Shown here: piece after piece, positions 1 to 7,670 of the stretch
Layout of the letters: the number at the start of each line of letters is the position of its first letter
Position numbering within the stretch: the first letter of the stretch is position 1
Assembly: GCA_031256305.1 (NCBI GenBank)
Contig: JAIRQU010000021.1
Span: 1 to 8,363, forward strand
Origin: Burkholderiaceae bacterium
GTDB taxonomy: Bacteria; Pseudomonadota; Gammaproteobacteria; Burkholderiales; Burkholderiaceae_C
Direction: 5' to 3'
DNA: 8,363 nucleotides
The notes under the pieces: model-generated
What the model was told of the DNA's origin: nothing
Databases searched by the model: none
What the model saw: only the letters and a program-made list of their open reading frames with translations
Made by a program: the position numbers and the translations under genes

Positions 1-1
1 C

Positions 2-1081
2 GCGCGTCTGCTGCCGCCGCAAGCGGTGCTGGGTTTTTCCAGCGTGCGCGCGGGCGGGCGCGCCTACCGCGTGTATGCCCTGCAAACGCCGTTGCAGGTG
101 GTGCAGGTGGCGCAGGCAATGGCCGACCGGCAGCGGCTGACCGGCTGGCTGGCGTTGCGCGCCGTGCTGCCGGTAGTCGCGCTGGCGCCGATTCTGATGC
201 TGATTGTCTGGGGCGTGGTCACGCGCGCGCTCGCCCCGGTCGAGCGCGTGCGCCGCCAGGCCGCCGCGCGCCGCGCCGACGATTTGGCGCCACTGCCCAT
301 TGAGGGTCTGCCCGCCGAGTTGCGTCCGCTGGTCGATGAGCTGAACGCGCTGTTGGCGCGCGTGGCGGCGGCGTGGGCGCTGCTGGCCAACTTCAGCAGC
401 GGCGCGGCGCACGAATTGCGCACGCCGCTGGCCGCGCTGCGCCTGCAAACGCAGGCGCTGCAACGCGCCCAATCGCCGCAGGCGCGCCAAACCGCCGTGG
501 AGCGCCTGCTGGCGGGCATTGACCGCGCGACCCGGCTGGTCGAGCAACTGCTGGCGCTGGCGCGGCAGGAAGGCGGCGGCGCGGGCGGTCTGGCGTTTAC
601 CGCGGTGGACTTGGCGCAACTGGCCCAGCGCTCCGTAGCGGACGCGCAACCGCAGGCCCAGCGCGCAGGCATCACGCTGCAATGGCAGCCGCCCCACAAC
701 GCCGTACACGCCTTGGGCGATGCCGACGCGCTGGCAATTTTGCTGCGCAACCTGATTGAAAACGCCCTGCGCTACACGCCCGCGGGCGGCCAGGCGCGCG
801 TCACCGCGGGCAGCGCGCCGAACGCCGAAAAGCACGAAGACGGCGCATCGCGCGCCTGGCTCGCCGTGGAAGATTCCGGCCCCGGCATCGCGCCCGAAGA
901 ACGCCCGCGCGTGCTTGAACCGTTCTACCGCGCGCCCCAAGCCGCGGCGTACGGCGATATTCCCGGCAGCGGCCTGGGCCTGGCCATCGTCCGCGCCGTC
1001 GCGGCGCGTCACGGCGGACAGTTGCAACTCGACGACTCGCCCAGCCTGGGCGGCTTGCGGGTGCGGGTGTCCCTGCCCTAG
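2..1081 (+). CDS. Sensor histidine kinase, QseC/TctE-like, 5' end cut by window
   Basis: This is the C-terminal 359 residues of an inner-membrane two-component sensor kinase; the frame is open to the window edge, so the true start lies upstream (QseC-like proteins usually have about 450-480 residues). Counting from the codon at position 2, one sees the end of a periplasmic sensor region, a transmembrane helix (about 52-73, ending in VWGVV), a HAMP-type linker, and a HisKA domain with H-box AAHELRTPL whose phospho-accepting His is residue 137. The HATPase part has the N box RNLIENALRYTP (about 249-260), G1 DSGPGI (about 291-296), F box EPFYRA and G2 GSGLGLAIV (about 322-330). All catalytic boxes are intact. 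A response regulator gene is expected just upstream but is outside the window. The stop is followed after 98 bp by a same-strand HtrA protease, which suggests an envelope-related role. The ligand cannot be told from the sequence; QseC is a family resemblance, not a proven orthology. Confidence 0.93.
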   Translation, partial: ARLLPPQAVLGFSSVRAGGRAYRVYALQTPLQVVQVAQAMADRQRLTGWLALRAVLPVVALAPILMLIVWGVVTRALAPVERVRRQAAARRADDLAPLPIEGLPAELRPLVDELNALLARVAAAWALLANFSSGAAHELRTPLAALRLQTQALQRAQSPQARQTAVERLLAGIDRATRLVEQLLALARQEGGGAGGLAFTAVDLAQLAQRSVADAQPQAQRAGITLQWQPPHNAVHALGDADALAILLRNLIENALRYTPAGGQARVTAGSAPNAEKHEDGASRAWLAVEDSGPGIAPEERPRVLEPFYRAPQAAAYGDIPGSGLGLAIVRAVAARHGGQLQLDDSPSLGGLRVRVSLP

Positions 1082-1113
1082 GGCTGTGCAGAATACCCTA
1101 AGCTCCGTCTAAT

Positions 1114-1142
1114 TTGCGTGCGCCATAGTACGCACTTGTAGT
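1114..1142 (+). promoter_or_regulatory. Candidate promoter with inverted repeat, upstream of HtrA protease
   Basis: A weak sigma70-like pair is visible: TTGCGT (1114-1119) and TGTAGT (1137-1142), separated by 17 bp. An inverted repeat lies between them, TGCGT (1115-1119) and ACGCA (1130-1134), or in an alternative register GTGCG/CGCAC (1118-1122/1131-1135). A repeat in the spacer would be a sensible place for a regulator to bind. The -35 match is only 3 of 6, so this is a suggestion; read-through from the kinase gene is the alternative. Confidence 0.25.
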
Positions 1143-1179
1143 TCGCTGCGTGATGGCGGATGCTGGAAAGGAACGAAAG

Positions 1180-2721
1180 ATGAATACTCCCTTTGTGATG
1201 ACGCCCCGGAAATTGGTCGTGGCGCTGCTGGCCGCGGGCGTGCTGGGCGGCGCGGGCGTGGTGGCGGTAGAACACGCGGGCGCGCCAGCGCAAGCGCAAG
1301 CGCTGCAAGCGCCCGTTGCAGTGGCGACGCAGACGCCAGCGCCGCCCAGCGCGCCGCCCGCGCTGCCCAATTTCAGGGCGATCACGGCGCAATATGGGCC
1401 GACGGTGGTCAACATCAGCACCGTCAGCGGCGAACGCAAGAGCGCTGCGTCCGATGACGATGACGGCGAAAGCGGCGCACAGGCGCAGATAGATCCCCGC
1501 TTGCGCGACTTCTTGCGCCAGTTCGGTTTTCCGCCAGGCATGTTGATGGGGCCGAACGGCCACGGCTTGATGCCGCGCCAAGCCCCGCTCATGCGCGGTC
1601 TGGGGTCGGGCTTCATCATCAGCCCCGATGGCCTGATTCTGACCAACGCGCACGTGGTCCACGGCGCCGACGAGGTTACTGTCAAGCTCACCGACCGCCG
1701 CGAGTTCAAGGCCAAGGTGCTGGGGCAGGACGACAAGACCGACATCGCCGTCATCAAGATCGACGCGCACAACCTGCCCACGGCGCCGCTGGGCAGTTCG
1801 CGCGACATTGCGCCGGGCGACTGGGTACTGGCCATCGGCGCGCCGTTCGGCTTCGAGAACAGCGTGACCGCCGGCGTGGTCAGCGCCAAGGGCCGCTCGC
1901 TGCCCGACGAGGGCATGGTGCCGTTCATCCAGACCGACGCGCCGGTCAACCCCGGCAATTCGGGCGGGCCGCTGTTCGACGCCAGCGGTCAGGTGGTGGG
2001 CATCAACAGCCAGATCTACACCCGTACCGGCGGCTACCAGGGCCTGTCGTTCGCCATTCCGATTGAGCTGGCGCTGCATGTCAAGGATCAAATCGCCGCG
2101 CACGGCAAGGTCGAGCACGCCAAGCTGGGCGTGGCGGTGCAAGAGGTCAATCAGGCGTTCGCCGATTCCTTCAAGCTGCCCAAGCCCGAAGGCGCGCTGG
2201 TCTCCACCGTGGAAAAAGGCGGCCCGGCCGATCAGGCCGGACTCAAGCCCGGCGACGTGATTACGCAAGTCGATGGGCAGCCCATCATCACATCGGGCGA
2301 TCTGCCCGTCATCATTGGCATGGACAAACCCGGCGACACTGCCCGCCTGACCCTCTGGCGCAATGGCCAGCCCGACAACGTAAGCGTCAAGCTGGGCAAC
2401 GCGGCGGATAAGCCCACGCAAGTGGCCAGCAGCGATTCGGCGGACAAAGGTTCGCTGGGCCTGATGCTGCGTCCGCTGAACCCGCAGGAGCGCGCGCAGG
2501 CCAAACTGGAGGACGGCCAAAATGGCCTGCTGGTCGAACGCGCCAGCGGCCCGGCGGCCATCGCGGGCATACAGCCGGGGGATGTGATCGTGGCCGTCGA
2601 TGGGCAGCCCGTGCGTGATCTGGACCAGGTGCGCAGCCTGATCGCCAAGGCCGGCAAATCGGTTGCCCTGCTTATCCAGCGCGAGGGCGAGCGCATCTTC
2701 GTGCCGGTCAATGTCGGGTAA
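1180..2721 (+). CDS. degP: Do/HtrA-family periplasmic serine endoprotease (DegP/DegQ/MucD type)
   Basis: This is a 513-residue periplasmic protease/chaperone that degrades or holds misfolded envelope proteins. I chose ATG 1180 because AAGGA (1168-1172) lies 7 bp upstream; GTG 1150 and ATG 1153 in the same frame lack a site and would put charged residues before the signal sequence. The N terminus is a signal peptide or anchor (KLVVALLAAGVLGGAGVVAV, then an AQAQA cleavage-like stretch near residues 37-42), followed by an Ala/Pro-rich linker. The trypsin-like domain has the complete triad: His158 in TNAHVV, Asp188 in KTDIAVIKI and Ser261 in GNSGGPL. Two PDZ domains follow (about 305-400 and 420-510), each with a GDVI carboxylate-loop neighbour. 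A short acidic run (residues 91-98, SDDDDGES) sits in the region of the regulatory LA loop. The gene follows a sensor kinase and precedes ilvI. The family is certain; which of degP, degQ or mucD is the best name is not. Confidence 0.95.
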   Translation: MNTPFVMTPRKLVVALLAAGVLGGAGVVAVEHAGAPAQAQALQAPVAVATQTPAPPSAPPALPNFRAITAQYGPTVVNISTVSGERKSAASDDDDGESGAQAQIDPRLRDFLRQFGFPPGMLMGPNGHGLMPRQAPLMRGLGSGFIISPDGLILTNAHVVHGADEVTVKLTDRREFKAKVLGQDDKTDIAVIKIDAHNLPTAPLGSSRDIAPGDWVLAIGAPFGFENSVTAGVVSAKGRSLPDEGMVPFIQTDAPVNPGNSGGPLFDASGQVVGINSQIYTRTGGYQGLSFAIPIELALHVKDQIAAHGKVEHAKLGVAVQEVNQAFADSFKLPKPEGALVSTVEKGGPADQAGLKPGDVITQVDGQPIITSGDLPVIIGMDKPGDTARLTLWRNGQPDNVSVKLGNAADKPTQVASSDSADKGSLGLMLRPLNPQERAQAKLEDGQNGLLVERASGPAAIAGIQPGDVIVAVDGQPVRDLDQVRSLIAKAGKSVALLIQREGERIFVPVNVG

Positions 2722-2729
2722 ACAGACAA

Positions 2730-2762
2730 GGCGCGCCCCTGGCTATCCCGGCGGCGCGCGCC
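2730..2762 (+). terminator. GC-rich hairpin after the protease gene, possible weak terminator
   Basis: GGCGCGC (2730-2736) can pair with GCGCGCC (2756-2762) around a 19-nt loop, starting 9 bp after the protease stop codon. There is no T tract behind it, so it is not a classical intrinsic terminator. It may protect the 3' end, assist Rho-dependent termination, or do nothing. Confidence 0.3.
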
Positions 2763-2921
2763 AGTGCATAATGGACGCCTTCCACAAGGCAAACGGGTCA
2801 CCGCAGGGCCGATAAGTTCCGGTTCATGGCGCGTGGCCTCAAGTCCTGACGCGGCCCCACAAGGGCGCGCAAGGGGCACCCAAGGTTTTTCCGTAGAGAA
2901 ATTCTCGAAAGGTTGATCGTC
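2763..2921 (+). promoter_or_regulatory. ilvI leader: structured untranslated region
   Basis: This is the spacer between the protease gene and ilvI. A -10-like CATAAT (2767-2772) directly preceded by TG has only poor -35 candidates. Three foldable elements follow: GCCTT/AAGGC with loop CCAC (2777-2790); a hairpin GCG-GCCC / GGGC-(G)-CGC (2851-2870) with loop CACAA and one bulged G, which competes with GCCCC/GGGGC (2854-2858/2873-2877); and the small palindrome GAGAAATTCTC (2896-2906) just before the ribosome site. A T5 run (2885-2889) lies between the last two. A short frame at 2826 (MARGLKS, then stop) is not rich in Ile, Val or Leu, so a classical leader-peptide attenuator is not supported. 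The stretch TAGAGAAATTCTCGA (2894-2908) matches the E. coli Lrp consensus at 11 of 15 positions, but it sits inside the presumed leader. The function is inferred. Confidence 0.35.
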
Positions 2922-4724
2922 ATGCACAACAGCAACAAGGCCGAACCGGCCCCAGCCAATACTCCCAGCCCCGCCAGCGCGGCGGCATCGTCCCAGGCGC
3001 CGCAAGAATTGCGCGGTGCCGAAATCCTGGTCAAGGCCTTGCAGGCTGAAGGCGTCAAGCACATCTGGGGCTACCCTGGCGGCGCGGCGCTGCACATCTA
3101 CGACGCGCTCTACAAGCAAAGCAGCATCCAGCACGTACTGGTGCGCCACGAGCAGGCCGCTGTACACGCCGCTGACGGCTACGCCCGCGCCACGGGCGAC
3201 GTGGGCGTGGCGCTGGTCACCTCCGGCCCCGGCGTGACCAACGCAATAACGGGCATCGCCACGGCCTACATGGATTCGATTCCGCTGGTCATCATCAGCG
3301 GACAAGTGGGCACCGCCTATATCGGGCAGGACGCTTTTCAGGAATGCGACGCCGTGGGCATCACCCGGCCCGTGGTCAAGCACAACTTCCTGGTCAAGGA
3401 CGTGCGCAAGATGGCCGATACGGTCAAAAAGGCGTTCCACATCGCGCGCTCGGGACGGCCCGGCCCGGTGCTGGTTGATATTCCCAAGGACGTGTCTTTC
3501 GCCAAAACCGCGTTCGAGGGCTACCCCGACAGCATTGCCATGCGTTCCTACAACCCGGTGCAAAAGGGGCACGCGGGCCAGATTCGCAAAGCCATGCAGT
3601 TGCTGCTGACGGCCAGGCGCCCCTACATCTATACCGGCGGCGGCGTGGTGCAAGGCAATGCCAGCGCGCAATTGCGCGCCCTGGTGGATTTGCTGGATTT
3701 TCCCGTGACCAGCACGCTGATGGGGCTGGGTGCGTTTGCGGGCGCCGACCGGCGCTTTCTAGGTATGCCGGGTATGCACGGCACGTATGAAGCCAACATG
3801 ACCATGCAGAACTGCGACGTGCTGCTGGCCGTGGGCGCGCGCTTTGACGACCGGGTCATTGGCAACCCCAGGCACTTTGCGCAAGTAGCCGACCGCAAGA
3901 TCATCCACATCGACATCGACCCCTCGTCGATCAGCAAGCGGGTCAGGGTGGACGTGCCCATTGTGGGCGACGTCAAGGATGTGCTGGCCGATCTGACGGG
4001 CATGATCCGCGAGAGCGCCGCGCGGCCCGATGGCAAGGCGCTGGCCGCGTGGTGGGATCAAATTGAACAATGGCGCGCGCGCCGCTGCCTGGACTACGAC
4101 CGCGACAACAAGGATGTGGTCAAGCCCCAGCGCGTGATCGAAACGCTGTGGAATCTGACCCATGAGGCCGACGCTTACATCACCTCCGACGTGGGGCAGC
4201 ACCAGATGTGGGCGGCGCAGTATTACAAGTTCGACCAGCCGCGGCGCTGGATCAACTCTGGCGGGCTGGGCACCATGGGCGTGGGCATTCCGTTCGCCAT
4301 GGGCATCAAGCTGGCGCGTCCGCAAAGCGAGGTGTTCTGCGTCACTGGCGAAGGCTCGGTGCAAATGTGCATCCAGGAGCTTTCCACCTGCCTGCAATAC
4401 AACACGCCGATCAAAATCGTCTCGCTCAACAACCGTTACCTGGGCATGGTGCGGCAGTGGCAGGAAATCGAATACGCGGGCCGCTACAGCCAAAGCTACA
4501 TGGACGCGCTGCCCAACTTCGTCAAGCTGGCCGAAGCCTATGGGCACGTGGGCATCCTCATCGAGCGGCCGCAGGACATCGAACCGGCGCTGCGCGAGGC
4601 GCGCAAGCTCAAGGACCGCACGGTGTTCATGGACTTTCGCACCGACCCGACCGAAAATGTCTTCCCGATGGTGCAAGCCGGCAAGGGTATTACTGAAATG
4701 CTGCTGGGGGTGGAGGATTTGTGA
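2922..4724 (+). CDS. ilvI: Acetolactate (acetohydroxyacid) synthase large, catalytic subunit
   Basis: This is the ThDP- and FAD-dependent catalytic subunit that condenses pyruvate with pyruvate or 2-oxobutyrate, the first common step of valine/leucine/isoleucine synthesis. The product is 600 residues from ATG 2922, which has GAAAGG (2907-2912) 9 bp upstream; TTG 2913 abuts that site and is rejected. The first 27 or so residues are a low-complexity Ala/Pro/Ser tail, and the enzyme core begins at ELRGAEILVKAL. The Pyr domain carries catalytic Glu77 (VRHEQAA) and the SGPGVTNAITG segment; the central FAD-binding-like domain is about residues 215-370; the PP domain has GEGSVQM (476-482), NNRYLGMVRQWQ (503-514) and the QSYMDALP loop. 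The usual Asp of the ThDP/Mg motif (GDG) is Glu477 here; from memory this form is common in Burkholderiales. ilvH follows after 114 bp. The symbol ilvB is also used for this gene; pairing with a 163-residue IlvH favours ilvI. Confidence 0.97.
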   Translation: MHNSNKAEPAPANTPSPASAAASSQAPQELRGAEILVKALQAEGVKHIWGYPGGAALHIYDALYKQSSIQHVLVRHEQAAVHAADGYARATGDVGVALVTSGPGVTNAITGIATAYMDSIPLVIISGQVGTAYIGQDAFQECDAVGITRPVVKHNFLVKDVRKMADTVKKAFHIARSGRPGPVLVDIPKDVSFAKTAFEGYPDSIAMRSYNPVQKGHAGQIRKAMQLLLTARRPYIYTGGGVVQGNASAQLRALVDLLDFPVTSTLMGLGAFAGADRRFLGMPGMHGTYEANMTMQNCDVLLAVGARFDDRVIGNPRHFAQVADRKIIHIDIDPSSISKRVRVDVPIVGDVKDVLADLTGMIRESAARPDGKALAAWWDQIEQWRARRCLDYDRDNKDVVKPQRVIETLWNLTHEADAYITSDVGQHQMWAAQYYKFDQPRRWINSGGLGTMGVGIPFAMGIKLARPQSEVFCVTGEGSVQMCIQELSTCLQYNTPIKIVSLNNRYLGMVRQWQEIEYAGRYSQSYMDALPNFVKLAEAYGHVGILIERPQDIEPALREARKLKDRTVFMDFRTDPTENVFPMVQAGKGITEMLLGVEDL

Positions 4725-4838
4725 AGCGGCGCAAGCGCCAGCCACTGTTCCAGTATCGACCTTAGGACGAATCTATTGCCCGCCAAGCCCGCGGCTTACC
4801 GGCGCGGAGGAAGGTTGGCGAAAAGAGGAATCGAAACC
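4725..4838 (+). promoter_or_regulatory. Structured ilvI-ilvH spacer, possible ilvH-type cis-regulatory RNA
   Basis: Genes for the two subunits of one enzyme are usually close or overlapping; here 114 bp separate them. A small hairpin GGCG-CAAG-CGCC (4728-4739) starts 3 bp after the ilvI stop. A second, larger one is CGCC-AAGCC (4781-4789) with GGCTT (4793-4797) and GGCG (4801-4804), loop CGC, three bulged bases. It ends about 20 bases before the ribosome site AGAGGA (4824-4829). I recall that a conserved RNA structure named the ilvH motif has been described upstream of ilvH in Betaproteobacteria; whether this spacer matches it cannot be decided without the covariance model. Confidence 0.35.
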
Positions 4839-6394
<1,556 letters not shown>

Positions 6395-6423
6395 TGGCGG
6401 CTTGACGCCGTTGCTCCCCGTAA

Positions 6424-6453
6424 AGGCCATGTCCGCATGGCCTGTTTTGTTTT
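6424..6453 (+). terminator. Intrinsic terminator after ilvC
   Basis: A perfect 8 bp stem AGGCCATG/CATGGCCT (6424-6431/6436-6443) with tetraloop TCCG is followed by a T-rich tail broken only by two Gs (6443-6453). It lies 29 bp after the ilvC stop and most likely ends the ilvIHC transcript. It sits only 25 bp before the pssA start. Confidence 0.88.
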
Positions 6454-6478
6454 GCCGGTAATTTAGACTGGCCCTGTT

Positions 6479-7351
6479 ATGTCCCATCCACGGTTTTCCG
6501 AAGACTCCCGCCCCAGCGACTTTGCCGAAGACGATGAAGCGTCTAGCCCCGCGCAGCGTTCACCGCGCAAGGGCATCTACATGCTGCCCAACCTGTTCAC
6601 GCTGGCGGCGCTGTTTTGCGGCTTTTACGCCATCGTGATGGCCATCAACCAGTACTTTGGTCTGGCCACGCTGGGGATCTATGCCGCCATGGTATTCGAC
6701 AGCCTCGATGGCCGCGTGGCGCGTTTAACCAATACCCAAAGCGCGTTTGGCGAGCAAATGGATTCGCTGGCCGACATGGTCTCCTTTGGCGCGGCGCCTG
6801 CGCTTATTGCCTATGAATGGTCGCTCAAGGGGCTGGGCCGCTGGGGCTGGATCGCTGCCTTTATCTATTGCGCCTGCGCCGCGCTGCGGCTGGCGCGCTT
6901 TAACGTCAACACAACGGTGTCCGACAAACGCTGGTTCCAGGGATTGCCCTCGCCTCCGGCGGCGGGGCTGCTGGTCAACTTTATCTGGTTGATCGATAGC
7001 GTCAGCGGCGGCATATCCGGCCAACCGGTAGGCATTCTTTCCTGGCCGCAAATTGAGTGGATCATGCTCGCCCTGACGGTCTACGCGGGCCTGACGATGG
7101 TGACCAACACGCCGTTCTATAGCTTCAAGGACATGAGCGACCGCAAAAGCGTACCCTTTACCGCCATCGTCCTCATCGTGATCCTGATCGCCGTCATCAG
7201 CATCCACCCGCCGCGGGTGCTGTTTACCGTAAGCGTCGTTTACGCCCTGAGCGGCTACGCCATCTACGCCTGGCGCAAAGCCAAGGGGCTGCCCGCCAGC
7301 GTCATCAGCGTTTCCACCGACGAACCCGATGAGCGCGGGTTGCATCAGTAG
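6479..7351 (+). CDS. pssA: CDP-diacylglycerol-serine O-phosphatidyltransferase, type II
   Basis: This inner-membrane enzyme joins CDP-diacylglycerol and L-serine to give phosphatidylserine, the precursor of phosphatidylethanolamine. The 290-residue product carries the complete CDP-alcohol phosphotransferase signature: Asp77-Gly78, Ala81-Arg82, Gly91, Asp95 and Asp99, with the spacing DGx2ARx8Gx3Dx3D. RLARFNV and FQGLPSPPAAG (about 137-163) are typical of the membrane-embedded type II family rather than the E. coli phospholipase-D-like PssA. About six or seven hydrophobic helices can be seen (near 36-58, 60-76, 121-138, 158-175, 192-208, 226-242 and 247-265). A charged, disordered cytoplasmic tail of about 33 residues precedes the core; similar tails ending in GIYxLPN occur in related bacteria, so the start at 6479 is preferred over ATG 6581, which would cut into that conserved segment. 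No Shine-Dalgarno site is visible. No psd gene lies beside it. Confidence 0.95.
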   Translation: MSHPRFSEDSRPSDFAEDDEASSPAQRSPRKGIYMLPNLFTLAALFCGFYAIVMAINQYFGLATLGIYAAMVFDSLDGRVARLTNTQSAFGEQMDSLADMVSFGAAPALIAYEWSLKGLGRWGWIAAFIYCACAALRLARFNVNTTVSDKRWFQGLPSPPAAGLLVNFIWLIDSVSGGISGQPVGILSWPQIEWIMLALTVYAGLTMVTNTPFYSFKDMSDRKSVPFTAIVLIVILIAVISIHPPRVLFTVSVVYALSGYAIYAWRKAKGLPASVISVSTDEPDERGLHQ

Positions 7352-7459
7352 CCGCCGCCTCGCCCAGGGCTGATGTTGACCCGTTTTCTCCCGCCGTTCA
7401 AAGCCAGATGCCGTACCGGACTAACCTGTTCTCCTAGGCTATTGCGGCATAAGCGGTAT
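7352..7459. other. Noncoding stretch after pssA, nothing recognised
   Basis: No gene, convincing terminator or repeat is visible between the pssA stop and the sRNA promoter. A long-range ATGCCG/CGGCAT pairing (7408-7413/7445-7450) has a loop of 31 bases and no T tract. How pssA transcription ends is not evident; it may read through to the terminator at 7577-7605. Confidence 0.5.
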
Positions 7460-7488
7460 TTGCCCAAGCCTCGAAAAAAGGATACAAT
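7460..7488 (+). promoter_or_regulatory. Sigma70-type promoter of the candidate small RNA
   Basis: TTGCCC (7460-7465) and TACAAT (7483-7488) are separated by exactly 17 bp, with an A-rich spacer (A6 at 7474-7479). The -10 box matches 5 of 6 consensus bases. Transcription would start near 7494-7496. No protein gene begins in a sensible place downstream, while a terminator lies about 110 bp on, so the product is likely a short RNA. Confidence 0.65.
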
Positions 7489-7494
7489 TTGCAA

Positions 7495-7605
7495 CATGAA
7501 TGCGGCGTAAACAAAGTCAAGTTTTGTTTTGTCGCGCTGGTTGTCTCCTCCACCCACAAAGACAGGTGGATTCAAACCCCGGCCTTCTCGGCTGGGGTTT
7601 TTTTT
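7495..7605 (+). ncRNA. Candidate intergenic small RNA, about 110 nt, three hairpins
   Basis: This noncoding gene is inferred from a promoter (7460-7488), foldable RNA and an intrinsic terminator in the 319 bp gap between pssA and the minus-strand DUF4124 gene. The first hairpin pairs 7502-7507 with 7530-7535 and AAACAAA (7509-7515) with TTTGTTT (7523-7529), with one bulged U and a 7-base loop. The second is TCCACC/GGTGGA (7549-7554/7565-7570) with a 10-base loop. The third is the terminator (7574-7600). The stretch before and into the second hairpin reads CUCCUCC (7545-7551), complementary to Shine-Dalgarno sequences, and the RNA ends in U8; both fit a trans-acting, Hfq-type regulator that blocks ribosome sites. 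The only tiny frame, ATG at 7496 (MNAA), is not convincing. I cannot assign it to a named family. The alternative is the leader of a gene that has been lost or moved. Confidence 0.6.
7574..7605 (+). terminator. Strong intrinsic terminator of the candidate small RNA
   Basis: CCCCGGCC (7577-7584) pairs with GGCTGGGG (7590-7597), including one G-U pair, around loop TTCTC, and is followed by eight Ts (7598-7605). Adding AAA/TTT at the base extends the stem to 11 bp. On the minus strand the same hairpin is followed by only three Ts, so it could at best be a weak terminator for the converging DUF4124 gene. Confidence 0.9.
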
Positions 7606-7670
7606 CGTTTGATGCTCTGCGCCTGGCCCGCGCCAGCACAGGAAAGGCTTGACCGCCCGCTGCGCCGCGG

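Noticed and set aside
1075..1084. Palindrome GCCCTAGGGC over the kinase stop codon as a terminator
   Set aside because: The loop would be only two bases and no T tract follows; it is a chance palindrome or at most a minor element.
1078..2520. Long minus-strand open frame (480 codons) opposite the HtrA protease
   Set aside because: Arg/His/Ala-rich, low-complexity translation with no domain signature. The plus-strand frame has full catalytic motifs, so this is a GC-rich codon-bias shadow.
2826..2849. MARGLKS as an ilv attenuation leader peptide
   Set aside because: Seven residues with one Leu, no ribosome site and no regulatory codon run.
2232..3671. Long minus-strand open frame opposite the end of the protease and the start of ilvI
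   Set aside because: It spans two unrelated real genes and their spacer, and has no recognisable family features.
4776..4838. Upstream TTG start for ilvH adding 21 residues
   Set aside because: No ribosome site, the sequence is the hairpin spacer, and ATG 4839 gives exactly the usual 163-residue protein.
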